A DNA stretch of 64,000 nt from contig CAVVPZ010000006.1 of the NCBI GenBank assembly GCA_963750255.1, positions 744,001 to 808,000 of the forward strand, given 5' to 3'. Position numbers and translations under genes: made by a program. Below, in pieces: positions 56,214 to 64,000 of the stretch. This stretch comes from DATLED01 sp963750255. GTDB lineage: Bacteria; Actinomycetota; Acidimicrobiia; Acidimicrobiales; CADCTF01. The notes beneath the pieces were generated by a model. It did not search any database and had not been told where the DNA came from. It saw nothing but the letters and a program-made list of their open reading frames with translations. Within the stretch, counting starts at the first letter, position 1, and every line of letters begins with the position of its first letter.

Positions 56214-56285
56214 GCTGCCTCCAGGGTTAGGGGATACGCCAGCATCCTGCACGTGACCGGTCGGGTTGGGAAGGATGATCGCCCC

Positions 56286-57593
56286 ATGGTGAACACCAAT
56301 CCGTCGCCACCAGATCGAGATTGGTCGGTCGTCGCCATCCTCTTCAGCGTCTTCGCGTCGGCCGCCGCCGCGCTGGCGCAAGCCACCGTGCTGGGCAAAC
56401 AGGTCTACGACCTGACCGGTCGCGAGCTCGACCTTGGGCTACTCGGTCTGGCCGAGTTCGCACCAGCGGCGCTTCTCGTGCTCGTCACCGGGTCGGTCGC
56501 CGACCGGCTGGATCGGCGACGGGTGGCGGCGGTCGGATTCGCGGGCGAAGCGGCCGTTGCGCTGGGTTTGGCGTGGTACGCGAGCACGGCTCCTACCGCG
56601 GTCGGCCCGATCTTCGCCATGGCCTTCGCCTTTGGCATTGCCCGTGCGTTCGCGGCGCCGGCGGCTCGGTCCCTGCCCGCCGACACGGTGTCCGCCGAGC
56701 GACTGCCGTGGTTGGTGGCCCGGTTCTCGGGGGCGTGGCAGGCCGCGCTCGTCGTTGGACCAGTGCTGGGCGGGTTTCTCTATGCCGCCGACATCAGGCT
56801 CCCCTATATCGCCGCTGGTGTCCTGCTTGCACTTGCCGGAGCGGCGATCCTGGTCGTCCGACCGTCTGCCCACCGGCGGCTCGGTGCCGATCCGCTCACC
56901 GAAGCCGCCGTCGAACCGGTGCTCGGGCACGCCGAGGCCGCTGCGCCCGCCCGCGCCAGCGTGCGTGACGCCTTCGAAGGGCTGCGGTTCATCCGCCACC
57001 GGCCGATTCTCTTCGGCGCCATCAGCCTCGACCTGTTCGCCGTGCTGTTCGGCGGCGCTGTTGCGCTCCTGCCGGCGATCGCCACCGACCGATTGCACGT
57101 CGGCGCGGTGGGCCTCGGCTGGCTGCGGGCCGCCGGTGGGATCGGGGCCGGGGCCGTCACCGCCCTGTTGGCCGTGCGCCCGATTCGCCGACGGGTCGGA
57201 CGGACCCTTCTGTTCGCCGTCGCCGTCTTCGGCGTGGCCACGATCGCGCTCGGCCTGACCACCCAATTCGCCATCGCGTTCGCGGCGATGGCCGTGCTCT
57301 CCGGGGCAGACTCGGTGAGCGTCTTCGTGCGGGCGACGCTCGTTCCTCTGGTGACCCCGGCCGACAAGCGGGGCCGGGTCCTTGCCGTCGAGAACGTGTT
57401 CATCGGGGCGTCCAACGAGTTGGGCGCGTTCGAGTCCGGGGTGGTCGGCCAACTCCTGGGACCGGCCGGCGCCATCGTGCTGGGCGGTGTCGGCACGTTG
57501 GCGGTGGCCGGCGGATGGTGGCTCCTCTTCCCCGGGCTTCGCGACGTCGATGGGTTCCCATCCGGTGAGGAGACCCCGACGACCATCGTGTGA
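56286..57593 (+). CDS. MFS exporter, EntS/MFS_3 type
   Basis: Major facilitator with about 12 membrane helices, 435 residues. N-terminal WSVVAILFSVFASAAAALAQ, loop-2/3 motif A as GSVADRLDRRRVAAVGF, central loop with an insert (EPVLGHAEAAAPARASVRDA) and RPIRRRVGRTLL in the second half. This group exports siderophores, macrolides or fluoroquinolone-like compounds. No biosynthetic genes neighbour it, so the cargo is unknown. ATG 56286 is 72 bases divergent from mscL. Confidence 0.88.
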   Translation: MVNTNPSPPDRDWSVVAILFSVFASAAAALAQATVLGKQVYDLTGRELDLGLLGLAEFAPAALLVLVTGSVADRLDRRRVAAVGFAGEAAVALGLAWYASTAPTAVGPIFAMAFAFGIARAFAAPAARSLPADTVSAERLPWLVARFSGAWQAALVVGPVLGGFLYAADIRLPYIAAGVLLALAGAAILVVRPSAHRRLGADPLTEAAVEPVLGHAEAAAPARASVRDAFEGLRFIRHRPILFGAISLDLFAVLFGGAVALLPAIATDRLHVGAVGLGWLRAAGGIGAGAVTALLAVRPIRRRVGRTLLFAVAVFGVATIALGLTTQFAIAFAAMAVLSGADSVSVFVRATLVPLVTPADKRGRVLAVENVFIGASNELGAFESGVVGQLLGPAGAIVLGGVGTLAVAGGWWLLFPGLRDVDGFPSGEETPTTIV

Positions 57594-57644
57594 ACCCACG
57601 GTGAATTGGGGCGAGACGATCTGTTCGTCGGCATCGGCGCACGT

Positions 57645-57656
57645 CACGATGGCGCC
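57645..57656 (+). promoter_or_regulatory. Leaderless-type -10 box before the ACT-domain gene
   Basis: CACGAT (57645-57650) is 6 bases before ATG 57657; supports that ATG over the upstream in-frame TTG at 57606. Confidence 0.4.
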
Positions 57657-58472
57657 ATGGTCCTCTCGCCGTCGATGGAGATCCACCGCCTGTTGTCGTC
57701 GACCACGGTGCCAGTCGAGGCCGCCGAGCGATTGTTGCGGAGCGCGCCGGCGTTGTGGTTGGCGAGCGCACCTCCGGCCGTGCTGGCCGGTGATGTCGTG
57801 CTTGCGCACCCCCACCTCCAGCCGGGGGAGATCCGGGCTGTCGCCCGCCCGCTCTCGGCCGATCGCCAGCGTCTCACGGTGGTCGCGGAGGACCGCCGCG
57901 GCTTGTTGGCCGATACCGCGGCGGCGGTGACCGCGGCGGGCTGGTCGGTCGAATCGGCGTCGGCCGCGACGTGGATGGGGGAACGGCTGGCGTTGCACTC
58001 ACTCACCATCGAGGGCAGCGACAACGCAGCGCAAGGGTGGGACGAACTCGGGCGCCGGCTGCGACAGGTCGCGGCCGGCGCTCGCCCCGTGGTCGGCTTC
58101 GAGCCTCGGGGAAGGGCCGACGTCTCTGTCCACGCCATGGCCGAGCGCGAGTCGGTGCTCACTGTCGAGGCCCCCGACCAGCCTGGGCTCCTCGCCGCCA
58201 TCTGCGCCTGGCTCGACCACGTGGGTGTGACGATCGAAGCCATGCAGGCGGTGAGCGACCACGACTCGGTGCACGATGTGTTCCTAGTCGAGGGCGCCCC
58301 CGATGCCCGAGCACTGGCCCGTCACCTCAGCGCGTCGGCGGCGTTGCCGTCAGTTGCCGGTGTGGCCGGGCTGGCGACGCTGCCGGCCCGCCTGGCCATC
58401 CACGCTGGACGCGCCGCATGGCGGACCGCGTTCGCTAGCCCCGAACCGATGCCGTCCGATCGGCAAACGTGA
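57657..58472 (+). CDS. ACT-domain protein, GlnD C-terminus-like
   Basis: 271-residue regulator-like protein with two ACT domains: RLTVVAEDRRGLLADTAAAV (about residues 63-125) and VLTVEAPDQPGLLAAICAWL (about 165-230). ACT domains bind amino acids; this pairing resembles the sensory end of GlnD, but no nucleotidyltransferase or HD domain is present. Its last 38 bases overlap the convergent DUF3754 gene. Role unknown. Confidence 0.75.
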   Translation: MVLSPSMEIHRLLSSTTVPVEAAERLLRSAPALWLASAPPAVLAGDVVLAHPHLQPGEIRAVARPLSADRQRLTVVAEDRRGLLADTAAAVTAAGWSVESASAATWMGERLALHSLTIEGSDNAAQGWDELGRRLRQVAAGARPVVGFEPRGRADVSVHAMAERESVLTVEAPDQPGLLAAICAWLDHVGVTIEAMQAVSDHDSVHDVFLVEGAPDARALARHLSASAALPSVAGVAGLATLPARLAIHAGRAAWRTAFASPEPMPSDRQT

Positions 58473-59722
58473 ACGCGTCGTCCCAGGTCCGATCGAGGTG
58501 GCATTTGGCGTCCTCGATCCCGATCGCCGTCCACGGATCTGACGGCCCGGAGCCACCATGGGCGAGGCCAAGTCGGTCGAGTTTGGTCAGCGCATCGCCG
58601 ATCTCGAAGTCGACACGGCAATCCCAGTGGACGCGCAGCCACGACTCGATCTCGTGGTCGAGAGCTGACGCCGTCCGCGGGCCACGGGTCACGAGGAAGG
58701 CATAGGCGATGATCAACTCCTTGTGCTGTTCCTCCTCGGCCGCGTCGAGGAGGTTGTGGAAGACGCCAGCGCCGTTGTCGAGGTTCTTGAAGTAGAGGTT
58801 GTCGGTGAGCGTCTTCATGAATCGGATCTTGCGGTTCTTGAACTTCGTCATCTGACGGAACAGAAAGCCACCGACGGACCCCAGGCCAGCTCCGAGCCCG
58901 ACGAGTTGGGTCTGGTCGACTTCGACCTTCGCGTCGCTCAACCCCAACCAGACGCCGAGCACGAGCGAGGACGACGCCGACTGACGCCAAGAGTTTCGTG
59001 GCGATGACGACCGCGCCGCTGACGAGGGCGGGGACTCCGATCAGGACCTTGTCGATGGGCCGCATCCGGACTTCGGTGTTTGGGAACAGCATCTCGAGGT
59101 CGGGTCGGGGCACGTTCTGGAACAGCTTGAGGAGCGTTGAGCCCGGTTCGAATGGCAGCTTGTCGGGGTCGTCGCCCTTGGCCACGAAGTGGCCGCGCTC
59201 GCGGAAGCGGACGTGCATCACGACCCGGTCGTAGTTGTGGAACTCGATCGTCCGCCGGCGGAGTCCGCCCCATTTGCGGATCTCCGCATTTCGAACCGTG
59301 TGTCCCCGTCGGAAGAAGGCAACCTCGTCGAAGTCGTCGAAGTCCACGTGGAGGCGCACATCGAGCAGCGATTCGGTGTCGAAGGCCACCGCCAGGTCGG
59401 CCTCGGTGACCTCCTCGAAGTTGGCGTCGTCGAGCAGAGCCCGGAGTTCTTCGGCGAAGCGAACGTGGCTGTCGGCGCGGGCGGCGTCGTCGAGGGCGCG
59501 GATGTCGCGGGTGTCTCGATCGGGGTCCACCGGCGAATAGGCGTCCTTCAAGGATTCGAGGCGGGATCGGTACTCGAAGTGAAGGAGTGCGTGGGCGAGG
59601 TCAGCGAGCTCGGAAAATGCCTCTGCTTCGCGTCCTTCGAGGCTGGCCTCGGAGATGCACATGTCGACGACGTCTCGGCGTCGAAATGGGAGGAACCGCT
59701 GTGGGGAGGCTTCGACCGGCAT
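58435..59722 (-). CDS. DUF3754 (TMEM143-like) membrane protein (frameshifted)
   Basis: About 428 residues. Soluble N-terminal ~250 residues rich in Asp/Glu/Arg (FLPFRRRDVVDMCI, RKWGGLRRRTIEFHNYDRVV), then two hydrophobic segments (VLIGVPALVSGAVVIATKLL and, after a shift near 58960, VGLGAGLGSVGGFLF) and a cytosolic C-terminal domain (MTKFKNRKIRFMKTLTDNLY). The family is shared with mitochondrial TMEM143; function unknown. ATG 59722 has GGAGGT directly upstream. Divergent from the dodecin gene. Confidence 0.78.
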
Positions 59723-59797
59723 ACCTCCGGGCTAGCAAGGCCGAGCTGCAGTCTGGGGTCCGGAAGGTGACGATCAGGCTGAGGTTCTCGAAGTTCC

Positions 59798-59809
59798 TAG
59801 AGTCGTGGC
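59798..59809 (+). promoter_or_regulatory. Leaderless-type -10 box before the dodecin gene
   Basis: TAGAGT (59798-59803) is 6 bases before ATG 59810. Confidence 0.5.
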
Positions 59810-60022
59810 ATGAGTGACCACACCTACCGCGTGACCGAGATCGTCGGCACCTCGCCCGATTCCGTGCAGCAGGCCATCCGCAACGGCGTCGCCCGAGCCT
59901 CCAAGACGCTTCGCAATCTCGACTGGTTCGAGGCGACCGAGATCCGGGGCCACATCGTCGACGGCGAGATCGAGCACTTCCAGGTGACCATGAAGGTCGG
60001 CTTCCGCCTCGAAGACGACTGA
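59810..60022 (+). CDS. Dodecin
   Basis: Small dodecameric flavin-binding protein that stores FMN/riboflavin (and CoA in some species). 70 residues with the family core YRVTEIVGTSPDSVQQAIRN and VTMKVGFRLED. The flavin-stacking tryptophan is present in LRNLDWFEATEIRG. Single-gene unit with its own promoter; converges on the amidohydrolase gene with 14 bases between stops. Confidence 0.95.
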   Translation: MSDHTYRVTEIVGTSPDSVQQAIRNGVARASKTLRNLDWFEATEIRGHIVDGEIEHFQVTMKVGFRLEDD

Positions 60023-60036
60023 TCCGCGCCGCTCGG

Positions 60037-61179
60037 TCAGTTGCGGCCCATGAGGTCTTCGAAGTTGGCGCAGTAGAAGCGCTCCTTCTCTTCGTCGCTG
60101 CAACCCTCGAGGCTGGCTTCGAAGCGCTTGAGCGGATTGCGGCCGCCCTCGACGTGCGGGTAGTCCGAGGAGAACATCGGGACCTCGGGGCCGGCCTCGC
60201 TGACGATCCACCCCGCCGACTCGTGCGGATACGGCGTGACCCTGACCTGGCGTCGTACGTACTCGCTGGGCGTGAGGCTGGCGCTCTGGAGGCGCTCCTC
60301 GTTGCGGCGAAAGGCTTCGGCGGCGGAATCCATCGACCGCATCCAGCCCGGCACCCAGCTGGCGCCGAGTTCGATGAGTCCGATTCGGAGGTCGGGGAAG
60401 CGCTCGAGGACTCCGTCGATGATCATCGTGGCCAGCGTCTGCATCGGGGAATACGGGATGGCCATGTACGACACCGAGGTGAAGTTGCTGTCGCCGCCGT
60501 GGAAGTCCGGCACCGGCGGAAGGCCGTTCTGCTTGTACACCTGCTCCATCGGGCGTTCGCCGCCGACGTGGAAGACGATCGGGATACGGGCCTCTTGGGC
60601 CTGGGCCCACACGCGGTCGAGGCCCACGTGGCTGGGCGAATGGTCGCGGGGCGGGGCCGACGCGATCATCAGCGCGGCGGCGCCGAGCGCGATGGCCTCC
60701 CCGGCGGCATCACCGGCCCGGTCGAGGTCGGCCAGTGGGACGTAACAGACGGGCAGCAGTCGGTTGTCGACGCTGCAGAAGTCGACGATGCCGCGGTTGT
60801 GGCCCGAGGCGAGGGCGTAGCCGAGCCCGGGGTCCTCGCGCCGCTCGAAGGTGCGCAACGGTCCGAGGTAGGTCGTCGTGAACACGAGCTGGCTGGCGAA
60901 CCCGAGGAGGTCGAGGGCCCGGGGCCGGTCGCTGCTTCGCATTGCGCCAAGGGCGATGTGGTTCTTTCGGAGGAGGATCTCCTCCTCGTCCTTGGACCGG
61001 AAGTCGGGGTCGTCCTGTTTGGCCAACGCCTTGTCGATGTAGGAGGGGCGCTCGGCCGAACCCAGCGCCTCGGCCAACGCAGCCCGGTCCTTGGGATCGG
61101 CATAGGCCTCGGCGTACCCGGGCGGCTCGAAGATGTGGCTGTCGGCATCGTGGACGACGCGGCCATCGACGTAGGGCAT
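60037..61179 (-). CDS. Amidohydrolase-2 family metal hydrolase
   Basis: TIM-barrel amidohydrolase related to 2-amino-3-carboxymuconate semialdehyde decarboxylase-type enzymes. 380 residues. The first metal site appears as VVHDADSHIFEPPGY (D-x-H variant), later IPIVFHVGGERPM, GLIELGASWVPGWMRSMD and MFSSDYPHVEG with the metal Asp. This subgroup usually handles aromatic or CoA-derived carboxylates, but the substrate cannot be assigned. ATG 61179; CAAGCT is 6 bases upstream. Confidence 0.85.
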   Translation of the reverse strand: MPYVDGRVVHDADSHIFEPPGYAEAYADPKDRAALAEALGSAERPSYIDKALAKQDDPDFRSKDEEEILLRKNHIALGAMRSSDRPRALDLLGFASQLVFTTTYLGPLRTFERREDPGLGYALASGHNRGIVDFCSVDNRLLPVCYVPLADLDRAGDAAGEAIALGAAALMIASAPPRDHSPSHVGLDRVWAQAQEARIPIVFHVGGERPMEQVYKQNGLPPVPDFHGGDSNFTSVSYMAIPYSPMQTLATMIIDGVLERFPDLRIGLIELGASWVPGWMRSMDSAAEAFRRNEERLQSASLTPSEYVRRQVRVTPYPHESAGWIVSEAGPEVPMFSSDYPHVEGGRNPLKRFEASLEGCSDEEKERFYCANFEDLMGRN

Positions 61180-61191
61180 GGCTCGAGCTTG
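61180..61191 (-). promoter_or_regulatory. Leaderless-type -10 box before the amidohydrolase gene
   Basis: Minus-strand CAAGCT (61191-61186) is 6 bases before ATG 61179; the identical box precedes crcB. Confidence 0.4.
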
Positions 61192-61221
61192 GCACCGGCG
61201 AGGCGTCGCGCGTCGGGCGGA

Positions 61222-62052
61222 TCAGCGATCCTCGCGAGGGATGAGCATGGCCAACTGGCGGAAGCGGGCAACGATGCGTCCTGTCGCGTCCCACAACTCT
61301 CCGTCCTCGTCGAGAAGGCCGTCGGTGATCATCCGGGTCGACAGCCGGGCCATGAGCCACGGCTCGTCGACGGGGGGCCGTCCGAACAGGTGGACGGTCA
61401 GTTCGACCGTCGGCAGCCAGCCGATCTCGGTGAAGCCGAGGATCGAGGGAGGGAAGCCGTCGGCCAAGGCGACGAGCATGTCGGTCGTGACCGTTTCCTC
61501 CTCGCGGAAGCGCACCCAACCGGAGAGCGCGGGTGCGGCGGGCGACGTCGCCGGACCCCATCCCCCCTCCGGGTCGACGCGGATCTCGAAATTGCGCAGC
61601 GACCGCGTGAGTGACCGCTCGCCGACCGTCGAGGTGAGGATGTCGAAAAGGTCGTCGCAGCGATCGGCGGGCGGGAGCCGGGGCGGGTCGGCGGTCAACG
61701 GCGAAGGCCCCGACCCCTGCCGAGCCTGAAGGTCGGCATACGACCCGACGACTCGGACGCGTTCCCGGTCGTCCTGCCACAACTCGCCCGTGGCCGTCGA
61801 GTAGGTCCGCCCCGGCTTGACCACGGTGGCTCGCACCGTCGCCGGGCCGGCCGTGGCCGCTCCGAGGAAGTGGCCGGTGACGGCGATCGGATCGGGCTGG
61901 CCCGCGACCTCGGCGAGTCGCGTCGACGCCGTGGCCAACAGGACGCCGCCGTTCTGGTTGCGCCCGACGCCCCACCGCTCGGCCAGCGAAACGTTCCATG
62001 TGCCGTCGGCATCGGCGGGTTCGGCGTGGACGTCGGCGGCGAATGGGCCCAT
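61222..62052 (-). CDS. TesB-like acyl-CoA thioesterase (hotdog fold)
   Basis: Double-hotdog thioesterase-like protein, 276 residues. First hotdog opens WNVSLAERWGVGRNQNGGVL (catalytic-region N-Q-N-G-G), then YSTATGELWQDDRERVRVVG; the second starts around residue 150 with WVRFREEETVTTDMLVALAD and ends LWDATGRIVARFRQLAMLIP. It is close upstream of the amidohydrolase (43 bases) but has its own box. Substrate chain length unknown. Confidence 0.83.
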   Translation of the reverse strand: MGPFAADVHAEPADADGTWNVSLAERWGVGRNQNGGVLLATASTRLAEVAGQPDPIAVTGHFLGAATAGPATVRATVVKPGRTYSTATGELWQDDRERVRVVGSYADLQARQGSGPSPLTADPPRLPPADRCDDLFDILTSTVGERSLTRSLRNFEIRVDPEGGWGPATSPAAPALSGWVRFREEETVTTDMLVALADGFPPSILGFTEIGWLPTVELTVHLFGRPPVDEPWLMARLSTRMITDGLLDEDGELWDATGRIVARFRQLAMLIPREDR

Positions 62053-62065
62053 TCGGCTCTGTCTA
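62053..62065 (-). promoter_or_regulatory. Leaderless-type -10 box before the thioesterase gene
   Basis: Minus-strand TAGACA (62065-62060) is 7 bases before ATG 62052. The last base departs from TANNNT. Confidence 0.35.
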
Positions 62066-62102
62066 CCCGACGTCCGGCCCAGGCGTTGTCCCAGGGCACT
62101 TC

Positions 62103-62114
62103 TACCATCGGCCC
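62103..62114 (+). promoter_or_regulatory. Leaderless-type -10 box before the DUF2786 gene
   Basis: TACCAT (62103-62108) is 6 bases before ATG 62115. Confidence 0.5.
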
Positions 62115-63419
62115 ATGGGCAAGAAGAGCCGCCGCCACCGCAGCGACAATCGAGGAGGGCAGGACGGGCAGGGCGACCGGGGCGGGCACGTCCAGTACGC
62201 GGAGGGCGTGGCCTTGGTGGCCGAGGCCATCCTCCGAGGTCGCGAGATCATCGCCGATCAGATCAGCGATGCCCTGACCCCGATGTGGGATGCCGGGGTG
62301 GCCGACGCCGCCTCCGACGCGCTGCGCACCGCCACGGTCGCGGCGTGGGAGCACGGGTGGCAACCGGCTGACCTCGTGCACGCCGTCGGCCGCAAGCTCA
62401 CCGCCCCCGACCGTCGGTTGCTCATCGCGGTGGCCGTTGCCGACGCCGGCGAGTGGCGCCAGCACCCCACCCCGGATCCGGCCTGGCTCGACCAAGTCGA
62501 CGAACTCGAGGGCGAGCTCTCGACCGGCCCGCCGACAGGTGCTGTCGGTTCAGGCGGCGTGGTCGGATCGTGGGCAAGGATGGAGCGGGTCGTCGCTCCC
62601 GAGGCTTTGCGCCGGGCCGCCACGCTGCTCGGCGTGCTCTGGGGCCTCCCGCGGTTGCCACCCATCGGCGACCCACCCTCGGCGTGGGGGCGTGCGCGGC
62701 CCCGCCCGCAAACGGCGCCGGCGCCGGCGGGGATCGACGAGCGCATGCTCAACCGGGTGCGGGCCCTGCTGTCCAAGGCCGAGTCGACCGAGTTCGCCCC
62801 CGAGGCCGAGGCACTCACCGCGAAGGCCCAGGAGCTCATGGCCCGCTATTCGATCGATCAGGCGTTGGTGGCCGCGGCCGGCTCTGGCCCCGGAGTCGGC
62901 GAAGCGCCCCGGAGCCGCCGGGTCCTCATCCACGACCCCTACGCCAAGGGCAAGTCGTACCTTCTCGCCGAGGTGGCGGGGGCGAACCGGTGTGAAGCCG
63001 TGTGGTCGAAGGACGCTGGGTTCTCGAGCGTTTTCGGCTTCTCCACCGATCTCGCCGTGACCGACATCCTCTACACGTCGCTGGTCAGTCAGTGCAGCTC
63101 GGCCATGGTGACGGCCAGCAAGGACATCGTCCAACCCCGGCGGTTCCGCGAGTCGTTCGTGCTCTCGTTCGCCATCCATATCGGCAAACGTCTGGCCGCG
63201 GCGACGGCGGCCACCGTCGCCGAGGCCGCCGCCGAGCTCGGCGACTCGCTGTTGCCTGTCTTGGCCGCCCGCACCGACCAGGTCGAGGCCGCCCGCGACG
63301 AGGCCTTCCCTTCGCTTCGCGCCAACCGCATCCGGGTGACCGACGGTCGGGGCTGGGCCGCCGGGCAAGCCGCCGCGGAGCTCGCCCACCTCGAGGCCGG
63401 CAAAGCCGTCGAGGGCTGA
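62115..63419 (+). CDS. DUF2786 protein
   Basis: 434-residue protein. The N-terminus is basic (MGKKSRRHRSDNRGG). The DUF2786 segment at about residues 215-255 reads MLNRVRALLSKAESTEFAPE then AQELMARYSIDQALV. The C-terminal half (VLIHDPYAKGKSYLLAEVAG) is the associated DUF7168-like region found in phage and bacterial proteins. Function unknown; no membrane segment. It converges with crcB, 10 bases between stops. Confidence 0.85.
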   Translation: MGKKSRRHRSDNRGGQDGQGDRGGHVQYAEGVALVAEAILRGREIIADQISDALTPMWDAGVADAASDALRTATVAAWEHGWQPADLVHAVGRKLTAPDRRLLIAVAVADAGEWRQHPTPDPAWLDQVDELEGELSTGPPTGAVGSGGVVGSWARMERVVAPEALRRAATLLGVLWGLPRLPPIGDPPSAWGRARPRPQTAPAPAGIDERMLNRVRALLSKAESTEFAPEAEALTAKAQELMARYSIDQALVAAAGSGPGVGEAPRSRRVLIHDPYAKGKSYLLAEVAGANRCEAVWSKDAGFSSVFGFSTDLAVTDILYTSLVSQCSSAMVTASKDIVQPRRFRESFVLSFAIHIGKRLAAATAATVAEAAAELGDSLLPVLAARTDQVEAARDEAFPSLRANRIRVTDGRGWAAGQAAAELAHLEAGKAVEG

Positions 63420-63429
63420 CCGCTGAAGG

Positions 63430-63795
63430 TCAGACGAGGCTGCGGCCAGCGGCGTACCCACCGGCGGCGAGGGCCAGACCTCCGAGGACCGACACGACCA
63501 CGTATGCCGCCGCCGAGCGGGCTTGTCCAGCGCGGACGAGCGCTCCGGCCTCGACGCTGAAGGTGGAGAAGGTGGTGAAGGCACCGAGGAAGCCGACGCC
63601 GATGCCGAGGCGTAGCTCCTCCGACCAGCGGCCGGGGGCGATGGCCACCACCAGGCCGAGGACAAGGGATCCAGCAAGGTTGATGGCCAGCGTCGCCCAC
63701 GGGAAGCCGCCCTCGGGTCGGGGGAGGGCAGCCGAGATCGCGTAGCGGCTGAGCGCGCCGGTGGCGCCGGCGACGGCGACGAAGAGGGCTCGCAC
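63430..63795 (-). CDS. crcB: CrcB/Fluc fluoride channel
   Basis: Small dual-topology fluoride exporter subunit. 121 residues with four helices and the family motifs GATGALSRYAIS, INLAGSLVLGLVV and GFLGAFTTFSTFSVEAG (Phe-box and Thr/Ser track lining the pore). GTG 63795. Only one crcB copy is in the window, so it may work as a homodimer; a second copy outside cannot be excluded. No fluoride riboswitch is seen in the ~110 bases upstream. Confidence 0.93.
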   Translation of the reverse strand: MRALFVAVAGATGALSRYAISAALPRPEGGFPWATLAINLAGSLVLGLVVAIAPGRWSEELRLGIGVGFLGAFTTFSTFSVEAGALVRAGQARSAAAYVVVSVLGGLALAAGGYAAGRSLV

Positions 63796-63807
63796 GGCCT
63801 CAGCTTG
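63796..63807 (-). promoter_or_regulatory. Leaderless-type -10 box before crcB
   Basis: Minus-strand CAAGCT (63807-63802) is 6 bases before GTG 63795. Confidence 0.4.
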
Positions 63808-63906
63808 GCCGCATGGCCACCGGAAAATGTTGTTGCATCGGGAACAATCTCCGCCGGATGCCGTTGGGAGAGATAGTTCGCTCTACAACAATCCCTTGGA
63901 GGCGCA

Positions 63907-64000
63907 GTGCGCACGAGCACCACGACCGATTTCCCCAGCACCGTTCCCGGCTACGTGGCCGGTCGATTCACCATCGATCCCGTCCACACGGACGTGTCGT
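63907..64000 (+). CDS. YceI-family protein (3' partial)
   Basis: Only 31 codons fall in the window. GTG 63907 has GGAGG 4 bases upstream. The visible end, PGYVAGRFTIDPVHTDVS, is the standard N-terminal strand of YceI lipid-binding beta-barrel proteins, which bind polyisoprenoids. No signal peptide is visible, as in cytosolic YceI forms. The upstream gap (63808-63906) is unusually AT-rich with a TTGTT-GCATCGGG-AACAA inverted repeat near 63830, a possible operator. Confidence 0.75.
   Translation, partial: MRTSTTTDFPSTVPGYVAGRFTIDPVHTDVS

Noticed and set aside
63796..63906. Fluoride riboswitch upstream of crcB
   Set aside because: The gap shows no pseudoknot-like conserved core, and a leaderless-type box directly before the crcB GTG leaves no room for a leader.

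Overview
The window is high-GC DNA (long G/C-rich codon wobble, GTG and TTG starts, 4-bp ATGA/GTGA gene overlaps) from an actinobacterium. A WhiB regulator, DUF3107, DUF3090, an SCO1664-type kinase, paired ArsA-like ATPases and an F420-type FrhB protein fit Actinobacteria. System I cytochrome c maturation, a heliorhodopsin and secreted GYW-DGGIF repeat proteins suggest the class Acidimicrobiia or a close relative; that placement is inference. No rRNA, tRNA, CRISPR array, phage or insertion sequence was found.

About twenty otherwise normal genes are split across two or three reading frames by 1-base shifts, densest between about 1 and 24 kb. I read these as uncorrected sequencing or assembly indels rather than true pseudogenes, and annotate each as one gene running from its start to its stop.

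Layout: 1-5.7 kb is a ccmBCDEFGH cytochrome c maturation operon ending in a CcmI-like TPR protein. 5.7-9.6 kb holds an AzgA-type purine permease, a heliorhodopsin, AzlCD and a sulfite-oxidase-fold molybdoenzyme. 9.6-12.7 kb is an Fe-S module: cysteine desulfurase and a SufR-like regulator, divergent from Mrp across a palindromic operator. 12.7-21.8 kb has a second molybdoenzyme with a b-type cytochrome partner, an ABC exporter flanked by copies of a palindromic repeat, dGTPase, Lgt, DUF3107 and two ArsA/Get3-like ATPases. 21.8-28.2 kb encodes two large secreted proteins (nine Calx-beta domains, and an Ig-like/Thr-rich protein), each ending in the same six-fold repeat domain; a third relative lies at 39.9-41.7 kb. 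28.3-39.8 kb contains a PHP phosphatase, a PdtaS-like kinase, WhiB, lipid enzymes, a SigB/F-type sigma factor with an RsbW-like partner, EtfBA, a conserved actinobacterial trio (SCO1664/DUF3090/phosphatase), uracil-DNA glycosylase, TauE and DinB. 41.8-45.3 kb has FrhB, an Fpg/Nei glycosylase, a SpoU methyltransferase and MsrA. 45.4-55.8 kb is one six-gene signalling operon (SpoIIE phosphatase, poly-HAMP hybrid kinase, CheR, CheB, REC-kinase, REC-ATPase). 55.8-64 kb has MscL, an MFS exporter, an ACT protein, DUF3754, dodecin, an amidohydrolase, a thioesterase, DUF2786, CrcB and the start of a YceI gene.

Two features run through the whole window. Many start codons sit 6-7 bases after a TANNNT or CANNNT box, the signature of leaderless transcripts. 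Several convergent gene ends carry palindromic repeats or hairpins.
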